DNA of 64,000 bases, taken from the NCBI GenBank assembly GCA_029891385.1, contig CM057227.1, forward strand, positions 56,855,567 to 56,919,566. The letters are read 5' to 3'. Origin of the DNA: Erythroxylum novogranatense. Its lineage: Eukaryota > Streptophyta > Magnoliopsida > Malpighiales > Erythroxylaceae. A model generated the notes under the pieces. The model saw nothing but the letters and a program-made list of their open reading frames with translations. It was not told where the DNA came from and made no database searches. The translations under genes and the position numbers were made by a program. Shown here one piece after another: positions 46,436 through 57,260 of the stretch (the stretch's first letter is position 1; each line of letters opens with the position of its first letter).

Positions 46436-46788
46436 ATGAAATTGTGTTTGGACCTCACAAAAGAAAAATCATTTTTATACCTAAGATTCCCTTGCAATCT
46501 CCGGAGAACGAAAAAAATGGAACTCCTATCATCAAAACACAGTTTCCAATTCGTCTGTGTTTTGCAATGACTATAAACAAATCCCAAGGTCAAACACTTG
46601 ATCATGTTGGAATTTATCTCTATCAACCTGTATTCTCACACGGACAGTTATATGTAGCTCTGTCAAGGGTGCGAACTCCTGAATCAGTTAAAGTTCTTAT
46701 TATTCCTGGAATTTTTCAATCTTCAGATTTCGAAAAAAAGACAAGGAATATTGTTTTCTGTGAAATTTTTCAATTAGTCAAATTATAA
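46436..46788 (+). pseudogene. PIF1 helicase C-terminus of the Helitron
   Basis: Contains FPIRLCFAMTINKSQGQTLD and YVALSRVRTPESVKVL, the conserved C-terminal motifs (INKSQGQT and ALSR) of PIF1-type Helitron helicases, which unwind DNA during transposition. The ATG at 46444 is not a true start; the frame begins upstream at the inversion edge. The Walker A and B motifs are missing from the window. Confidence 0.92.
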
Positions 46789-46899
46789 AACATCAAATTT
46801 CCTCTGAGTTATATTATTTGTTTGTTTTCTCAGTTCACATAATTCGATTTTATATGCATAATTATTTGTCTTGGCTTGACCATCCAACATTTTCTTTCA

Positions 46900-49268
46900 G
46901 CATGGATAATCGTTTATTGATGAACAATATTTTCCCTAGAGCGCAATCATGGTCTTGTCAGTGATGGTCCAAGAAAACAACAGTCGTTGTACATTAATTC
47001 ACCGACTAAAAGACAAAAGTTTGTCTTCTACTATTCTGAGGTATATCAATTACACTTTCTTCCTTTTACATTTTATCAACTTACCTATCCATAATTCCTT
47101 CATAATTAACAGGGGTCGCAAGTTGAGGGTATCATATTCAACAATGATATCCAAAGAATTGGGGACATCTTACAGTCGTGTCAGGAATATATCATTTCTA
47201 ATGCAATTGTCAAATCAATTCCCCTCGTATCAAACTAAAATTTGGAGATACAAGGATTCTCACAAGTTCATTACCATCGAACTCGCCACACAAGACGATG
47301 CAATCATCCCTCTGATTTTCAACTTCACACCTTTCCAAAGTCTTATGGATTATGTGGACGACAAGCAAAAATCTGTTGGTTAGATGCTTAATGCATTTGT
47401 TCATATAATCTTACAAAAACTTTTCTGTTAGTGATTACATTAATCTTTAACACATGATAGATATTTTAGCCGTCGTCATTGAAGTGTTGGAAAAAAAAGA
47501 TGTCATGAGAGACGGAAAAGCTTCGACTGTCCAAAAATTTGTTATCATGAATAAAGAGTAATTCTCACTCTGTATCTTTGTTACTATTTTGCGTCAGAGA
47601 TAAACAAATTTATCATCTTCTTCTAATCTCTTGTTTTTTTAGGCAACAAACAGTCATAGTATCGCTTTGGAATTATTTTGTTGAGAACGAGGGCCAGAAG
47701 ATTATGGAATCACTTCACTCTCATCCAGTTATTATTTGTACAAAGCTCAAAGTCAATTTCTTTAACGGTATTTTTTCCTTCCTCATAATAACACATCTTA
47801 CTTTGTCCCTTTTCATTCTATCTCAAAAAATGATTTTGAAATGTTAGCTGTTACATTGTCAACGTGGTTCGACTCAGCCATCCTCGTTGACCCACCCATG
47901 CAAGAAGTTACCGATCTAAAAAATTTGTAATCCATTATGTTACGTACAAACTTTCTAACATTTTGTTACAAATTATATACAAATTTTAAATTTTCTTTAT
48001 TTTGACAGCTATATAATTATAATGTTACAGGGCACAACGAAATAACAGCCACATCAAAAACTTCGTCAGTGGAAAGTCTTACTTTACATATAATCCTCGT
48101 ATATCTTCTGGATCTCACCAGCATATCACTAAGATCATGTCTCTACATTCTACCCCCAAGGTAATCGCATCTGCATATTCTAGTGAGATATTGAATTTGA
48201 AACTTCTTCCTCTGAACATTCTTATCGACTTTTCCTTAGATATCATGGATTGAAGCCAAAATTTCCTTTCAGCACATTTTGCAAAAATTTTGGTATATGG
48301 CATGCAACAAATGCTTCCAGATATCTGTAATTGTTAAGGGCTGGAGTTCTCTTCACTTGTAATTACTGTAGAGAAAAATAGACAGCAGAGCCAAGGTTTC
48401 TGCCTTCTATTTGCAATCTTCCATTTCTTGCTTATTCCTTCCGTGTCCATTCCATAATTTTTGCATCACTTTTTTACTTCCAAGTCACCTGCACTACTTT
48501 TTTACCCACGCTCCTCCTTTTTGACTATTCTGACTTTATTGAACAGATGCCGATATGACATGCATTTGACCGACGAAACTGTAACTATAACGGCTTCCAT
48601 TTTCGGCAACCTTGATGAGAAACTATTAAACTTAACCGCCGTTGAAGCTATGAAATATTACAATGAGGTTATATTTTTCCTTCGTTCTTTCATCTACATT
48701 TCCAGTTTAATCAGCCCCAAATATCTTCATCTACTTATTCCACTAACAATGGACATTTTTTGTTTTCCTTTATAAGAACATGGATCTCCCCTTGGAGAAA
48801 CTGTACGCACAATTGAAAAGCGATAACTTTCTTCTCCACGTGAAGCCAGCAAACACTGGGTCTTCAGATGGGGTGCAACGATTTACTGTTGTTAACTGCC
48901 AGAAAATTGATGCTCATGAACTACAACAGACTTCACTTTCACCCCTCTCAGGTGCTTTTTATTCTTACTTCATCTTGATTTTATCTATAACATCATCTTT
49001 AATTATTTCTGTATGTGCCATTTAGTTTGAATTCATCTCCCTTTATATCGCTTGCTTAATATTTATTCATTTATGATATTTTCAGAAAAAAAATCTTGAA
49101 TCTTCTTCATCAGCTAAACAATGTCTGGAAAAAAGATTCTCCGATGTTGAATACCACTTGCCATCACAAATGGATAAGCCGATCAGCAGCAGCGAATGTA
49201 CGCCACAATTAGACGCCCAATCTACTACAGATACTCGTCGTAATAGCAAAAAACCCAGATTCTCATAA
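46900..49268 (+). pseudogene. RPA1-like ssDNA-binding protein gene carried by the Helitron, about nine exons
   Basis: Exons separated by AT-rich introns with GT..AG ends give an RPA large-subunit-like protein. The first OB-fold region has RQKFVFYYSE, then GSQVEGIIFNNDIQRI (47035 and 47115). A central OB-fold has VIEVLEKKDVMRDGKASTVQ, VIVSLWNYFVENEGQKI and CTKLKVNFFN (47460-47770). Next come LSTWFDSAILVD (47850) and KSYFTYNPRIS (48075). A zinc ribbon half CNKCF follows (48308), its partner CNYC lying in a shifted frame near 48362. ITASIFGNLDEKLLNLTAVE (48590) and FLLHVKPANTGSSDGVQRFT (48832) complete the C-terminal OB-fold. A basic tail ends at 49268. Frameshifts near 47230 and 48350 suggest a pseudogene. 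Such proteins should protect single strands in rolling-circle transposition. Confidence 0.85.
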
Positions 49269-49670
49269 CTTTCGACTTGTATTTATAACTTTTCGTCTTT
49301 AACTGCTTCTTGATTCTTTCTTCTTGAATCTTGAAAGAAACGGTTATTCAGTTGAGGTCTGTAGCTAACTCAAACTGATTCTTGCATGTGCTTCCGTCTA
49401 CTTTGTCAACTTCATTTGTGTTGTTAACTTCGTCTATGCTGTGAACTTCGTCTGTGTTGTCAACTTCGTCTGTGTTGTTAACTTCGTCTATGTTGTGAAC
49501 TTCGTCTGTGTTTTCAACTTCGTTTGTGTTGTCAACTTCGTCTGTGTTTGTATCTCTTCGCATACTTCATCTGCTTTTCTGACTTCGTCTACTTTTCAAC
49601 TTCGCTCATTTTTACGACTTCGCTCTATTTTTCAAGTTCGTCTATTTTTCAACTCCGTCTATTTTTCTCT
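49269..49670 (-). repeat. Sirevirus-type LTR fragment with CTTCGTCTGTGTTGTCAA repeats
   Basis: CTTGAATCTTGAAAGAAACG at about 49326 and the following GTTGAGGTCTGTAGC match the LTR at 50543. It runs into about 18-base repeats of AACTTCGTCTGTGTTGT (49395-49555) and then GACTTCGTCTACTTTTC-like units. ORFs in all frames here are low-complexity. Confidence 0.65.
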
Positions 49671-50012
49671 TGCATGGCTAAATTCCAACCTTCGTCCTCC
49701 TTCAGAGGTCTCTCCAATAATTATCTCTTCTGGATAAGAACTCCTATACTTCCAATCTTTTTTCAATCCACTGGTTTGTGGAATATCCTCAACCTTATCT
49801 ATCTCAGTTGATGACGATGGATTTTCTATTATATCATCTAATTTCTTTGAAGCGCTTCCACTCCCCATGTCATCTTCCTTATGGGGTTGGGAACTATCAT
49901 CAAACTTGACATGGATAGTTTTCTTAACTGTCTTCGAAATAAGATTGTAAACTCCAAAAGCCTTAGATGAAGATCAGTAGCCTACAAACATTTCTAACAG
50001 ATAATCTAGTGG
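49655..50012 (-). pseudogene. copia pol fragment (integrase-RT linker), Sirevirus-like
   Basis: On the minus strand EMFVGY, one stop, then SSSKAFGVYNLISKTVKKTI, HVKFDDSSQP and, further on, KDWKYRSSYPEEIIIGETSE. This is the pattern of the integrase C-terminal region (F-GYSS-SKAYRVYN...ES-HV-FDE) and the acidic linker before RT in Sirevirus-like copia elements. Both flanks are lost. Confidence 0.75.
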
Positions 50013-50542
50013 AAAGTCTCCTTGGAGTATACGAATTGACTAATCCTTCTTGGAAAACATGTGTAGAGAAAAAGAGGAAGCAATAGTCGAACTAAGAGTG
50101 ATTGAAGAATGGTGTTATACTGGACAGATAATCTAGTGGAAACAACCAACGTGTTAAAGACTTTCCACTAGATTATATGTCCAGTATAATAACAGTCTTC
50201 ATCGTAATGCACTTCCTATTATCTTTGCTTCTCCGTTTCTTCTCACTTTTCTCTTTGCGCTTCCTCTTGATCTTCTTTATTTAAAGCAGTTCACTTGATG
50301 TCATTTCCAACTCGCATTAAATTTCAGTTACCAATTCCATAATCCTTCTTGGAGTATACGAATTGATATACTATATTTAACGTATCTCAAGGCAAATTGT
50401 TTCTGTTTCACTTTATCATCTTGCGATCGCCCTCATTTAATCTGATGGAACTCTTCAACTTTAATTTTTATTATTGGCGACTATATATCTTCCTGCGGGC
50501 GCCTCACGATAACTCTATATCTAAACATTGAAAAAAGCCATT
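50013..50542. repeat. fold-back sequence with about 40-base arms, and flanking duplicates
   Basis: Arms at 50103-50142 and 50161-50201 pair almost perfectly (TTATACTGGACAGATAATCT with AGATTATATGTCCAGTATAA) around an 18-base loop. GATAATCTAGTGGAAAG also occurs at 50001 and CCTTCTTGGAGTATACGAAT-like sequence at about 50020 and 50343. The rest to 50542 has no gene. Confidence 0.75.
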
Positions 50543-51399
50543 TGTTAGAAGTAAAAAAAAATTCTTTTCAGAATTTTGATAGATTCTAATTGCTCAAAAC
50601 TTTGTTTACTAATTAAGTTATGATAACGCTTGAATCTAAAACATAGAGATATAGAGTGAGAGTGGTTGACACAGAGATTTATCCTGGTTCAACCCAAACC
50701 GTGGGCTACGTCCAGTCCTCAGAGTTTCTTCTGAGATTTCAGTATCTCTTCAATCGTTACAAGTATTCTTTGCGAGCCTCTTCAGGTCTCTACAACCAGT
50801 ATTCTTTCACACTTAGCCTCTGCAGGCTTTCTGCACTACTTTCTCTGAGAAAAGTTTTTAAACGCTTGTTACAGTAAAATAGCTCTCGGCTAAATTTGCA
50901 CTTAATGCTTTTACGATCAATTTTTCTCACGTTGTCTAACTTTGCAATCTTCTACTTTGACTTGAATTTATAGCCTTCGTCTCGAACTGCTTCTTGATTC
51001 TTGTTTCTTGAATCTTTAAAGAAACGGTTAATCGATTGAGTTACGTAACTTCTTTCTCTGACTCTTGCGTCTCTTTTCTATCGAGTCTTAAATACTGCTT
51101 TTTCTTAGCGTCTGCGTCTGCGTCTACTTTTTTTTGCCTTTCTGTCTGCGTCTGCTTTTCTTTGCGTCTGCAAGACTTCGTATGTCTTGACTTCATCTGT
51201 GTTCGACTTCGTCTGTATTCGACATCGTCCGTGTTCGACTTCGTCTGTCTGACTTCCTCTGTGTTGACACCGTCTGTGTTCGACTTCGTCTGTCTTCAAC
51301 TTCGTCTGTGCTCGACTTCATCTGTCTAACTTCCTTTTTATTTTGTTTTCTTTGTTATACATCAAAATCATTTTTAAGTTAAGTCATTTGGACTTAACA
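50543..51399 (-). repeat. 3' LTR of Sirevirus-like element F (left edge tentative)
   Basis: On the minus strand it starts TGTTAAGTCCAAATGACTTA directly after the purine tract (TTAAGGGGAGAT, 51400-51411), a well-known layout of this lineage. The left edge at TGTTAGAAG (50543) is proposed from the TGTTA/TAACA symmetry only. It contains a CTTCGTCTGTGTTCGA minisatellite (51175-51330). Confidence 0.65.
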
Positions 51400-51915
51400 A
51401 TCTCCCCTTAACAAATTAAGTTAAGTTATTTTTCTCACGTTGTCTAACTTTGCAATCTTCGACTTCGACTTGAATTTATAGCCTTCATCTCGAACGGCTT
51501 CTTGATTCTTGTTTCTTGAATCTTGAAAGAAACGGTTAATCAGTTGAGTTCTGTAACTAACTTAGACTGACTCTTGCGTCTGCTTTTCTATACGCGTCTT
51601 CATCTGTTTTTCTTAGCGTCTGCGTCTGCTTTTCTTTGCGTTTGTGTCTGCGTCTGCTTTTCTTTGCGTCTGCATGACTTCATATGTCTTGACTTCGTCT
51701 GTGTTCGACTTCGTTTGTATTCAACATCGTCTGTGTTCTACTTCGTTTGTCTGACTTCCTCTGTGTTGACATCGTCTGTGTTCAACTTCGTCTGTGTTCA
51801 ACTTCGTCTGTGTTCGACTTTGTCTGTCTAACTTCCTTTTTATTTTTTTTCTTTGTTATACATCAAAATCATTTTTAAGTTAAGTCATTTGGACTTAAAA
51901 ATCTCCCCTTAACAA
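50921..51915. repeat. 508-bp tandem duplication spanning the LTR start and purine tract of F
   Basis: TTTTTCTCACGTTGTCTAAC begins at 50921 and again at 51429, and the two units stay alignable to ATCTCCCCTTAACAAATTAA at about 51402 and 51902. The second unit reads CTTAAAAATCTCC where the first has CTTAACAATCTCC, so its LTR terminus is mutated. Confidence 0.85.
51175..51835. repeat. TTCGACTTCGTCTGTG minisatellite, two blocks
   Basis: Imperfect 11-18 base units built from GACTTCGTCTGTGTTC, at 51175-51330 and 51680-51830. Related arrays are at 49395-49670 and in short form at 7360-7400. ORFs 51036-51329 and 51574-51831 are translations of these repeats. Confidence 0.85.
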
Positions 51916-52172
51916 ATTAAGTTAAGTTAATTTGTTATAATTTGATGATAATGAATTATATACAAGGGAAAAAATACAATCTTATGAAAAAGAAAAAATA
52001 AAAACTTATCTTCAAAACTTCTTCTTTGACTTCTTCCTTTCTTCGACTGCTACATTTCACACCTTCTTTTTTGAACATCCTCTTCTCGTCTGCTCTCTTC
52101 TCCCTTTGTTCATTCTCTTCTCCCCCTATTTGTTATAATAAAAAATGATTAAAGACGACGACTTTTTAGTAG
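51916..52172 (-). other. non-coding region between the env-like ORF and the purine tract of F
   Basis: AT-rich, with a CTCTTCTCC-rich part near 52090-52130. It sits between the ORF stop at 52173 and the LTR, as expected for a 3' internal untranslated region. Confidence 0.55.
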
Positions 52173-52363
52173 TTATGTAACTAACTTCTTCAGATCATTC
52201 ATCGTCTCCTTCATCTCATTGACTTCCTCGCGTAATCTCCTGAGTTCATCTTGGGAGTCACTCGGTAAGGAGGATTGATCTTCATCTGCTGAGGGAGCAA
52301 AGAACGGAATTGTAGTAGTATAAGCATCAGAGGTCGGACTGTACTCTTCATTAAGCACAATAG
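52173..52363 (-). pseudogene. env-like ORF of element F, C-terminal part (after insertion E)
   Basis: The frame enters from element E at 52363 and ends at 52173. It is acidic and serine-rich at first and ends in a short heptad-like coiled coil (RRLREEVNEMKETMNDLKKL). It continues the frame that stops at the other side of E (62017), once one AATAG duplication is removed. ORF 52173-52541 begins in the LTR of E by chance. Confidence 0.8.
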
Positions 52364-54270
52364 TGTAGGAAAATCCCGGGAGGTACATCACATGTACCGG
52401 CAGCGGAAAACAAAAATTTTTGTTCCCAGGACTTTCCGAATCCCGGATCCAGTATCGGTATGAAGACATCAACCTAAATAGCCAAAAGAGACCATCTCTA
52501 AAGGTGATCCACGCAGAGATCAGAAAATCTAACCGGATCAAACCCCTTTGACCCGGGAATAGCTAGAACAGATTAAAGCCTGCTAGAGCCTACCTCTGTC
52601 CTGGAGAGCTTGGATCAACGTTGATGGAGAAGACTTGGAGAATGAGAGCATAGGTTTTTAAACTCTTTAAAAACCTTTCCTTCCTCTCTTTCAAAGACCA
52701 ACGATTCTTCTCATCTTCATTTCTTTATTTGTCTTTCTCAAAGACCAAAGAAGAAGATGATGCCCGTAGCTTTTCAAGAGAGAAGACACCATAGGCATAT
52801 ATTTGCCTTATTTTGTCTTTTAGTCATTAAAGACACTTTAATGACAAGGCATTAAAGGAAGCTTCTCAAAGCTTCTCTCCTCATCCACGTACATACATAA
52901 ATATATATATATATTAATTAATTAATTACTTAATTAATTAATCAATATATAATTGTTAAGGTCGATCCAACTGGGTCGGGTCTTACCCTCTATGGCCCCG
53001 CATCAAAAAGCTTCGGAGACCTTTCTTAGCAATATTGATGTCGCGATCTGATCGGGACATATCCCAATCCCATTGGGATCCATTTAATCATAATGCTCTC
53101 CATAATTGAAACTCTGTCCAATTACTATTTTACGCTTTCTAAAACACTCTTATCGTGTGACCCTTTAGGCTCCGGTTATGTTGGCCACTTAGATTAACAA
53201 TTAATCTCCAGGCAAGTCATGAGCGGTATCTAGCAACACATCATGACCCCAATTGACCGGAAAGTAATCGGTTTGATGTATTCATCACGAACGGATCACG
53301 AACCCTTCCATGACAATTCACCGCAATTCGTCCTTTCACCATCCTATACCCCACTTGGTTATGAGTATGGTCAAAGTGTCAACTCTCACTAGACCGAGTC
53401 TAGCCCAGTGATATCAGTTCTTGTTGGGACTCATTACTTTATATGTCAATGAAGACACTCTTCATGACATACATGTTGGCCAAACCTTAGTAATGATCCC
53501 GACAAGAGGCCGTGGGTATCTCTTCGCTAATCCGTGGTGAATCCTTTATTGGCTACTCAATTATCTTGAATACCTCAAGCTGTACCTAAGCACCACCTTA
53601 TGAGTTACCTCCGAAGGCAACAAGGAATGGAGTCAAAGCAGGATCAAGATCAAGATATCCTCGAGTACCTCAAGTCTAAGGATACTTGCACCATTGCTAT
53701 GATGAGATTATCACTGACACTTAGATAAGATATCCATGTGATGATCTCATGGCAGGTCATCCAATGAACTTACTACCGCTAGTAAGCATCCACATGTTAA
53801 TTCTAAATATCTCATATTTACAGTTTCTGAGATCCACTGCTTGATCCAATCAAGGAATATGACATGTGCTAGTCTATCCGGATTAATGATGTCCAATCTC
53901 ATTAATCCTATGACTAGGGAGAATTCTGATACTGACATAATTGCACATGATAGGAATCTCAGGAGTATGAACACATCATAATTTCCTTCATGCTATGTCA
54001 TATATCATGGACTTCATTAATTCGATTAAAGATCAAATCAATTCATAAACAATGTTTATGAATATCAAATTAATGAATAATGCCTTTTCTTTATTTATTC
54101 ATTCATGCATATATGATCGTGAATAAAAGCGCTAAAGGGATTGCCTTTAGGGCACAAATAAACAGTACCGACCTTGAACAAGTCGACTTATCGAATGAAC
54201 AAGTCGACTTATCGGTACCGAACATGTGTAAGTCGACTTACACATGGTACAAGTCGACTTGTCAGTTACA
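52364..54270 (-). repeat. 3' LTR of copia E
   Basis: Left end TGTAGGAAAATCCCGGG, right end CTTGTCAGTTACA before AATCTCCCACTTGACC. Type-2 LTR with four palindromes at 54180-54260. Confidence 0.93.
54180..54260. repeat. four AAGTCGACTT palindromes at the start of the 3' LTR of E
   Basis: Four perfect sites in about 80 bases. One is extended to a longer palindrome, TGTGTAAGTCGACTTACACA. Confidence 0.95.
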
Positions 54271-55730
54271 AATCTCCCACTTGACCTAAAGTCAATCGCC
54301 TTATTATCTAATACCATAAGCGAGTCCATGAGAATCACAATTCTCCTGTGACAATGGCTTTGTCAACGGAACAACAACACTTTGCTCTATAGGAATTCTC
54401 TCTATCAGGATATCATCTCAACTAATGATCTCCCGAATCGGCGTAGTACGAGTTCGGATCGTCGATAAGACCTTGGTTCCTTTGCCTGCGCGCTAGCCCC
54501 ATTGTATCACAATACAATCCTATGGGCCCATCACAGCTAGGGACCAGATCAAGTTCAGTAATGAACTTCTTGATCCAAACCGCTTCCTTTGCGCATCTCA
54601 TGCGGCAATGTACTCTGCCTCGGTTGATGAATCAGCAGTCCTCTCTTGTTTGGAACTTTTCCAACTGACCGCCACGCTATTCAGTGTGAATGTATATAAC
54701 CTGATTGTGATTCAGAATCATCCTTATCGATTAAATACTAGCATCCTGAATGCCGCCACTGAGATTTGCATCTCCAAAGATCAAGAAAACATCCTTAGTG
54801 CTTCGCAAGTACTTGAGGATATTCTTGACAGCCACCCAGTGACCCTCACCAGGATCCGATTGGTATCTGCTCGTAACACTTAGAGCATACGATACATCGG
54901 GCCTTGTACATAGCATTGTTCCATGCTAAACCTCTTTAGCATCTCATCTATGTACGATGATTGTGAAAGACCAAGCAACCTTTTGATTTATCTCTATAAA
55001 TCTATATCCCTAGGATATAAGTTGTTTCACCAAGGTCTTTCATCGCAAATTGATTGGATAACCAAATTTTAACTGATTGCAGCATAGAGACATCGTTTCC
55101 TAGTAACAGTATGTCATCTACATACAACACAAGGAATACGATTGCAGTCCCATTAACCTTCTTATACACACAATGATCATCCGGATTTTGTGAGAAATCA
55201 AACTCTTTGAGTACCTCATCAAAACGGATATTCGAACTCCTGGATGCTTGCTTCAATCCAAACATGGATTTCTGAAGCTTTCATACCTTTTCGCCATCGA
55301 TGGAAGTGAAGCCCTCAGGTTGTGTCATACACATCCTCGGGTAGATTTCCTCTCGGAAAGTCGTCTTCACATCCATTTGCCATATCTCATAATCATAATG
55401 AGTGGCAATGGCTGGAGTATCCTAATGGATTTAAGCTTTGCTACTGGGTGAAGGTTTTGTCATAGTCAACTCTTTATGCGTGACGAAATCCTTTAACCGA
55501 AGCATTGCTTTATAGGTAATCAAATTACCATCCATGTTTGTTTTCTTCCGAAAACTCCTTTGCCTCGTGGGTTTTATCCCTTCGTGTAACAACCAAAGTC
55601 CATACTTGGTTTTCATACATGGAATCCATTTCGATTTCATGGCACAAAGCCATGTTGCGACTCGAACTTTTCGAACTCGTTCATAGTAGTAGGCGATCAT
55701 CTCATATGAGCAATACGCCATTCTGCTCAC
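54271..55730 (-). pseudogene. copia RNase H and reverse transcriptase of E, with the deletion shared with B
   Basis: 54731-54916 reads MLCTRPDVSYALSVTSRYQS and NILKYLRSTKDVFLIFGD. 55002-55265 holds GLKQASRSSNIRFDEVLKEF and the catalytic LYVDDILLLGND, then FAMKDLGETTYILGI. 55431-55730 holds MDGNLITYKAMLRLKDF and the RT N-terminus in broken frames. At about 54913-54922 the MLKRFSM segment joins the LCTRPDV segment directly, as in B. Confidence 0.85.
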
Positions 55731-57260
55731 TTACAAGAAATTCATATCTCTAAAGAACAAGTCGTATCCTACTTAACCTATGAAATTAAATGTGTAGTAG
55801 AAGGTTGAACTGTTACCTCATCTATATGAGTTACTGCTTTGATTGACGATTGATCTATGTTTGTTCGAGCATCTTGAACTTCTCCAAGTTCAACTTTGCT
55901 CCCACCGTCCTCTTGTAAAAGAAACTCTTTCTTTAAGAAAACAGCATGCTTGAAACAAACAACTTTTGTTCCTCGGCAGAAGGTAGAATTGATATTCCAC
56001 GAACAAACACTTATCGATTTTGCATCGTTAAGCTAATCGTGTCCGCTTCACATAAGGTGATAACCCCAAACTTTCAGATGAGAAAGATAGGGCTTTCAGT
56101 TAGTCCACATCGATATGGAGTAACCACAATCGTCTTTAATGGAACTCTGTTTAGCAAGTAAACAATTTGCCTTGAGCGCATATTCCCAAAATCAGTAAAA
56201 CCTATCATCAATCGCACCAAGTCTAATAAGGTTCGATTTCTCCTTTCAACCACACCATTGTCTTTGCGGCGTGTAAGGTGGAGTATACTGAGATAAAATT
56301 CGATTATCTCTGAGATAATCCAAAACTGTTGGTCTAAGCATTTTCCACCACGATCAGATCGTAATGTATTCATACTTTTACCAAGTTAGTTTTCTACTTC
56401 ATTTCTGAATTATTTGAACGTTTCAAACGCTTCAGATTTGTATCTCATCAGATACAAGTACCTATATCGTGAATAATCACCGATAAAAGTAATGAAGTAA
56501 AAACAACCACTTATGGCATGGATGGACATTGGACCACATACATCCGAATGTATTAGGTCTAATATTCCATTCACTCGTTTACCCTTCCCTTTAAAGGATT
56601 ACTTAGTCATCTTGCCTAATAAACAAGATTCGCATGTGTCATACGATTCATAATCAAATGACCCTAAACATCCACTCTTATGGAGCTTAGCAATGCGTGT
56701 CTCATTTATATGGCCAAGCCGACAATGCCATAAGTAAGTTGATTTTAAATTATCTCGATTATGTCTTTCCGCGTCATTGACATTCATAACTGGATATGAC
56801 ATATCTCATATGTCAATTCCATTGCATAATGTACGAGTACCATAGAGCATTCCATTGCAACTAATATAACAACCATTGCTACTAAAAGTCCAACGGAAAT
56901 CAGCTCTATTTAAACATAAAACAGACAATATGTTCTTTGTTTAAAACAGGTACAAAATGTCAATCATCCAATTTGAATATAAGCCCACTAGGGAGGAACA
57001 AGACATAAGTGTCTCGGCTAATGCAGCAACTCTTGCTTTACATTACCACGAGGTCTAGTTCTCCTTGAATGAGCTTTCTCGTCACCGAGGCCCTACATAT
57101 CATTTCATATGTGTGAGCCACAACCGGTATCAAAGACTGATATGTTTTGATCAGGAATAGTATTAACCTCAATGACAAACATATTTGAAGAAGTAGTGGC
57201 ATCTGGTGCCTTTTACTGCTTCAAGGACTCCAGATAGATTTTACAGTTTGGCCGCCGCCT
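55731..57260 (-). pseudogene. copia integrase and protease regions of E, degenerate
   Basis: 56074-56373 reads TLRSDRGGKCLDQQFW and NGVVERRNRTLLDLVRLMIG (second aspartate and the glutamate region). 56599-56802 reads STYLWHCRLGHINETRIAKL and YDTCESCLLGKMTK, an intact H-C-C zinc-binding region. The protease part near 57110-57180 is broken. Confidence 0.82.

Larger units (their letters stand above)
9490..49268 (+). mobile_element. autonomous-type Helitron remnant, split by copia insertions A and C
   Basis: The Helitron pieces become collinear once the two copia elements and their 5-bp target duplications are removed: 9.5-10.114 kb, 29.367-29.893 kb and 45.538-49.268 kb. Order on the plus strand is N-terminal Helitron exons, Rep/helicase-like domain, PIF1 helicase C-terminus, RPA1-like gene. 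Plant Helitrons with RPA-like genes are known. Most of Rep past the TMTCNP motif and helicase motifs I to IV are missing, several stops are present and one PIF1 segment is inverted, so the element is dead. The terminal TC, the CTRR end and the end hairpin could not be located; the outer limits are approximate. Confidence 0.75.

Noticed and set aside
49348..49563. Asn/Thr/Asp/Glu repeat protein on the minus strand
   Set aside because: Same minisatellite read in the other direction, with no start context or domain.
51036..51831. Phe/Ser/Val-rich ORFs as membrane proteins
   Set aside because: They are translations of the CTTCGTCTGTG minisatellite; other frames are equally open.
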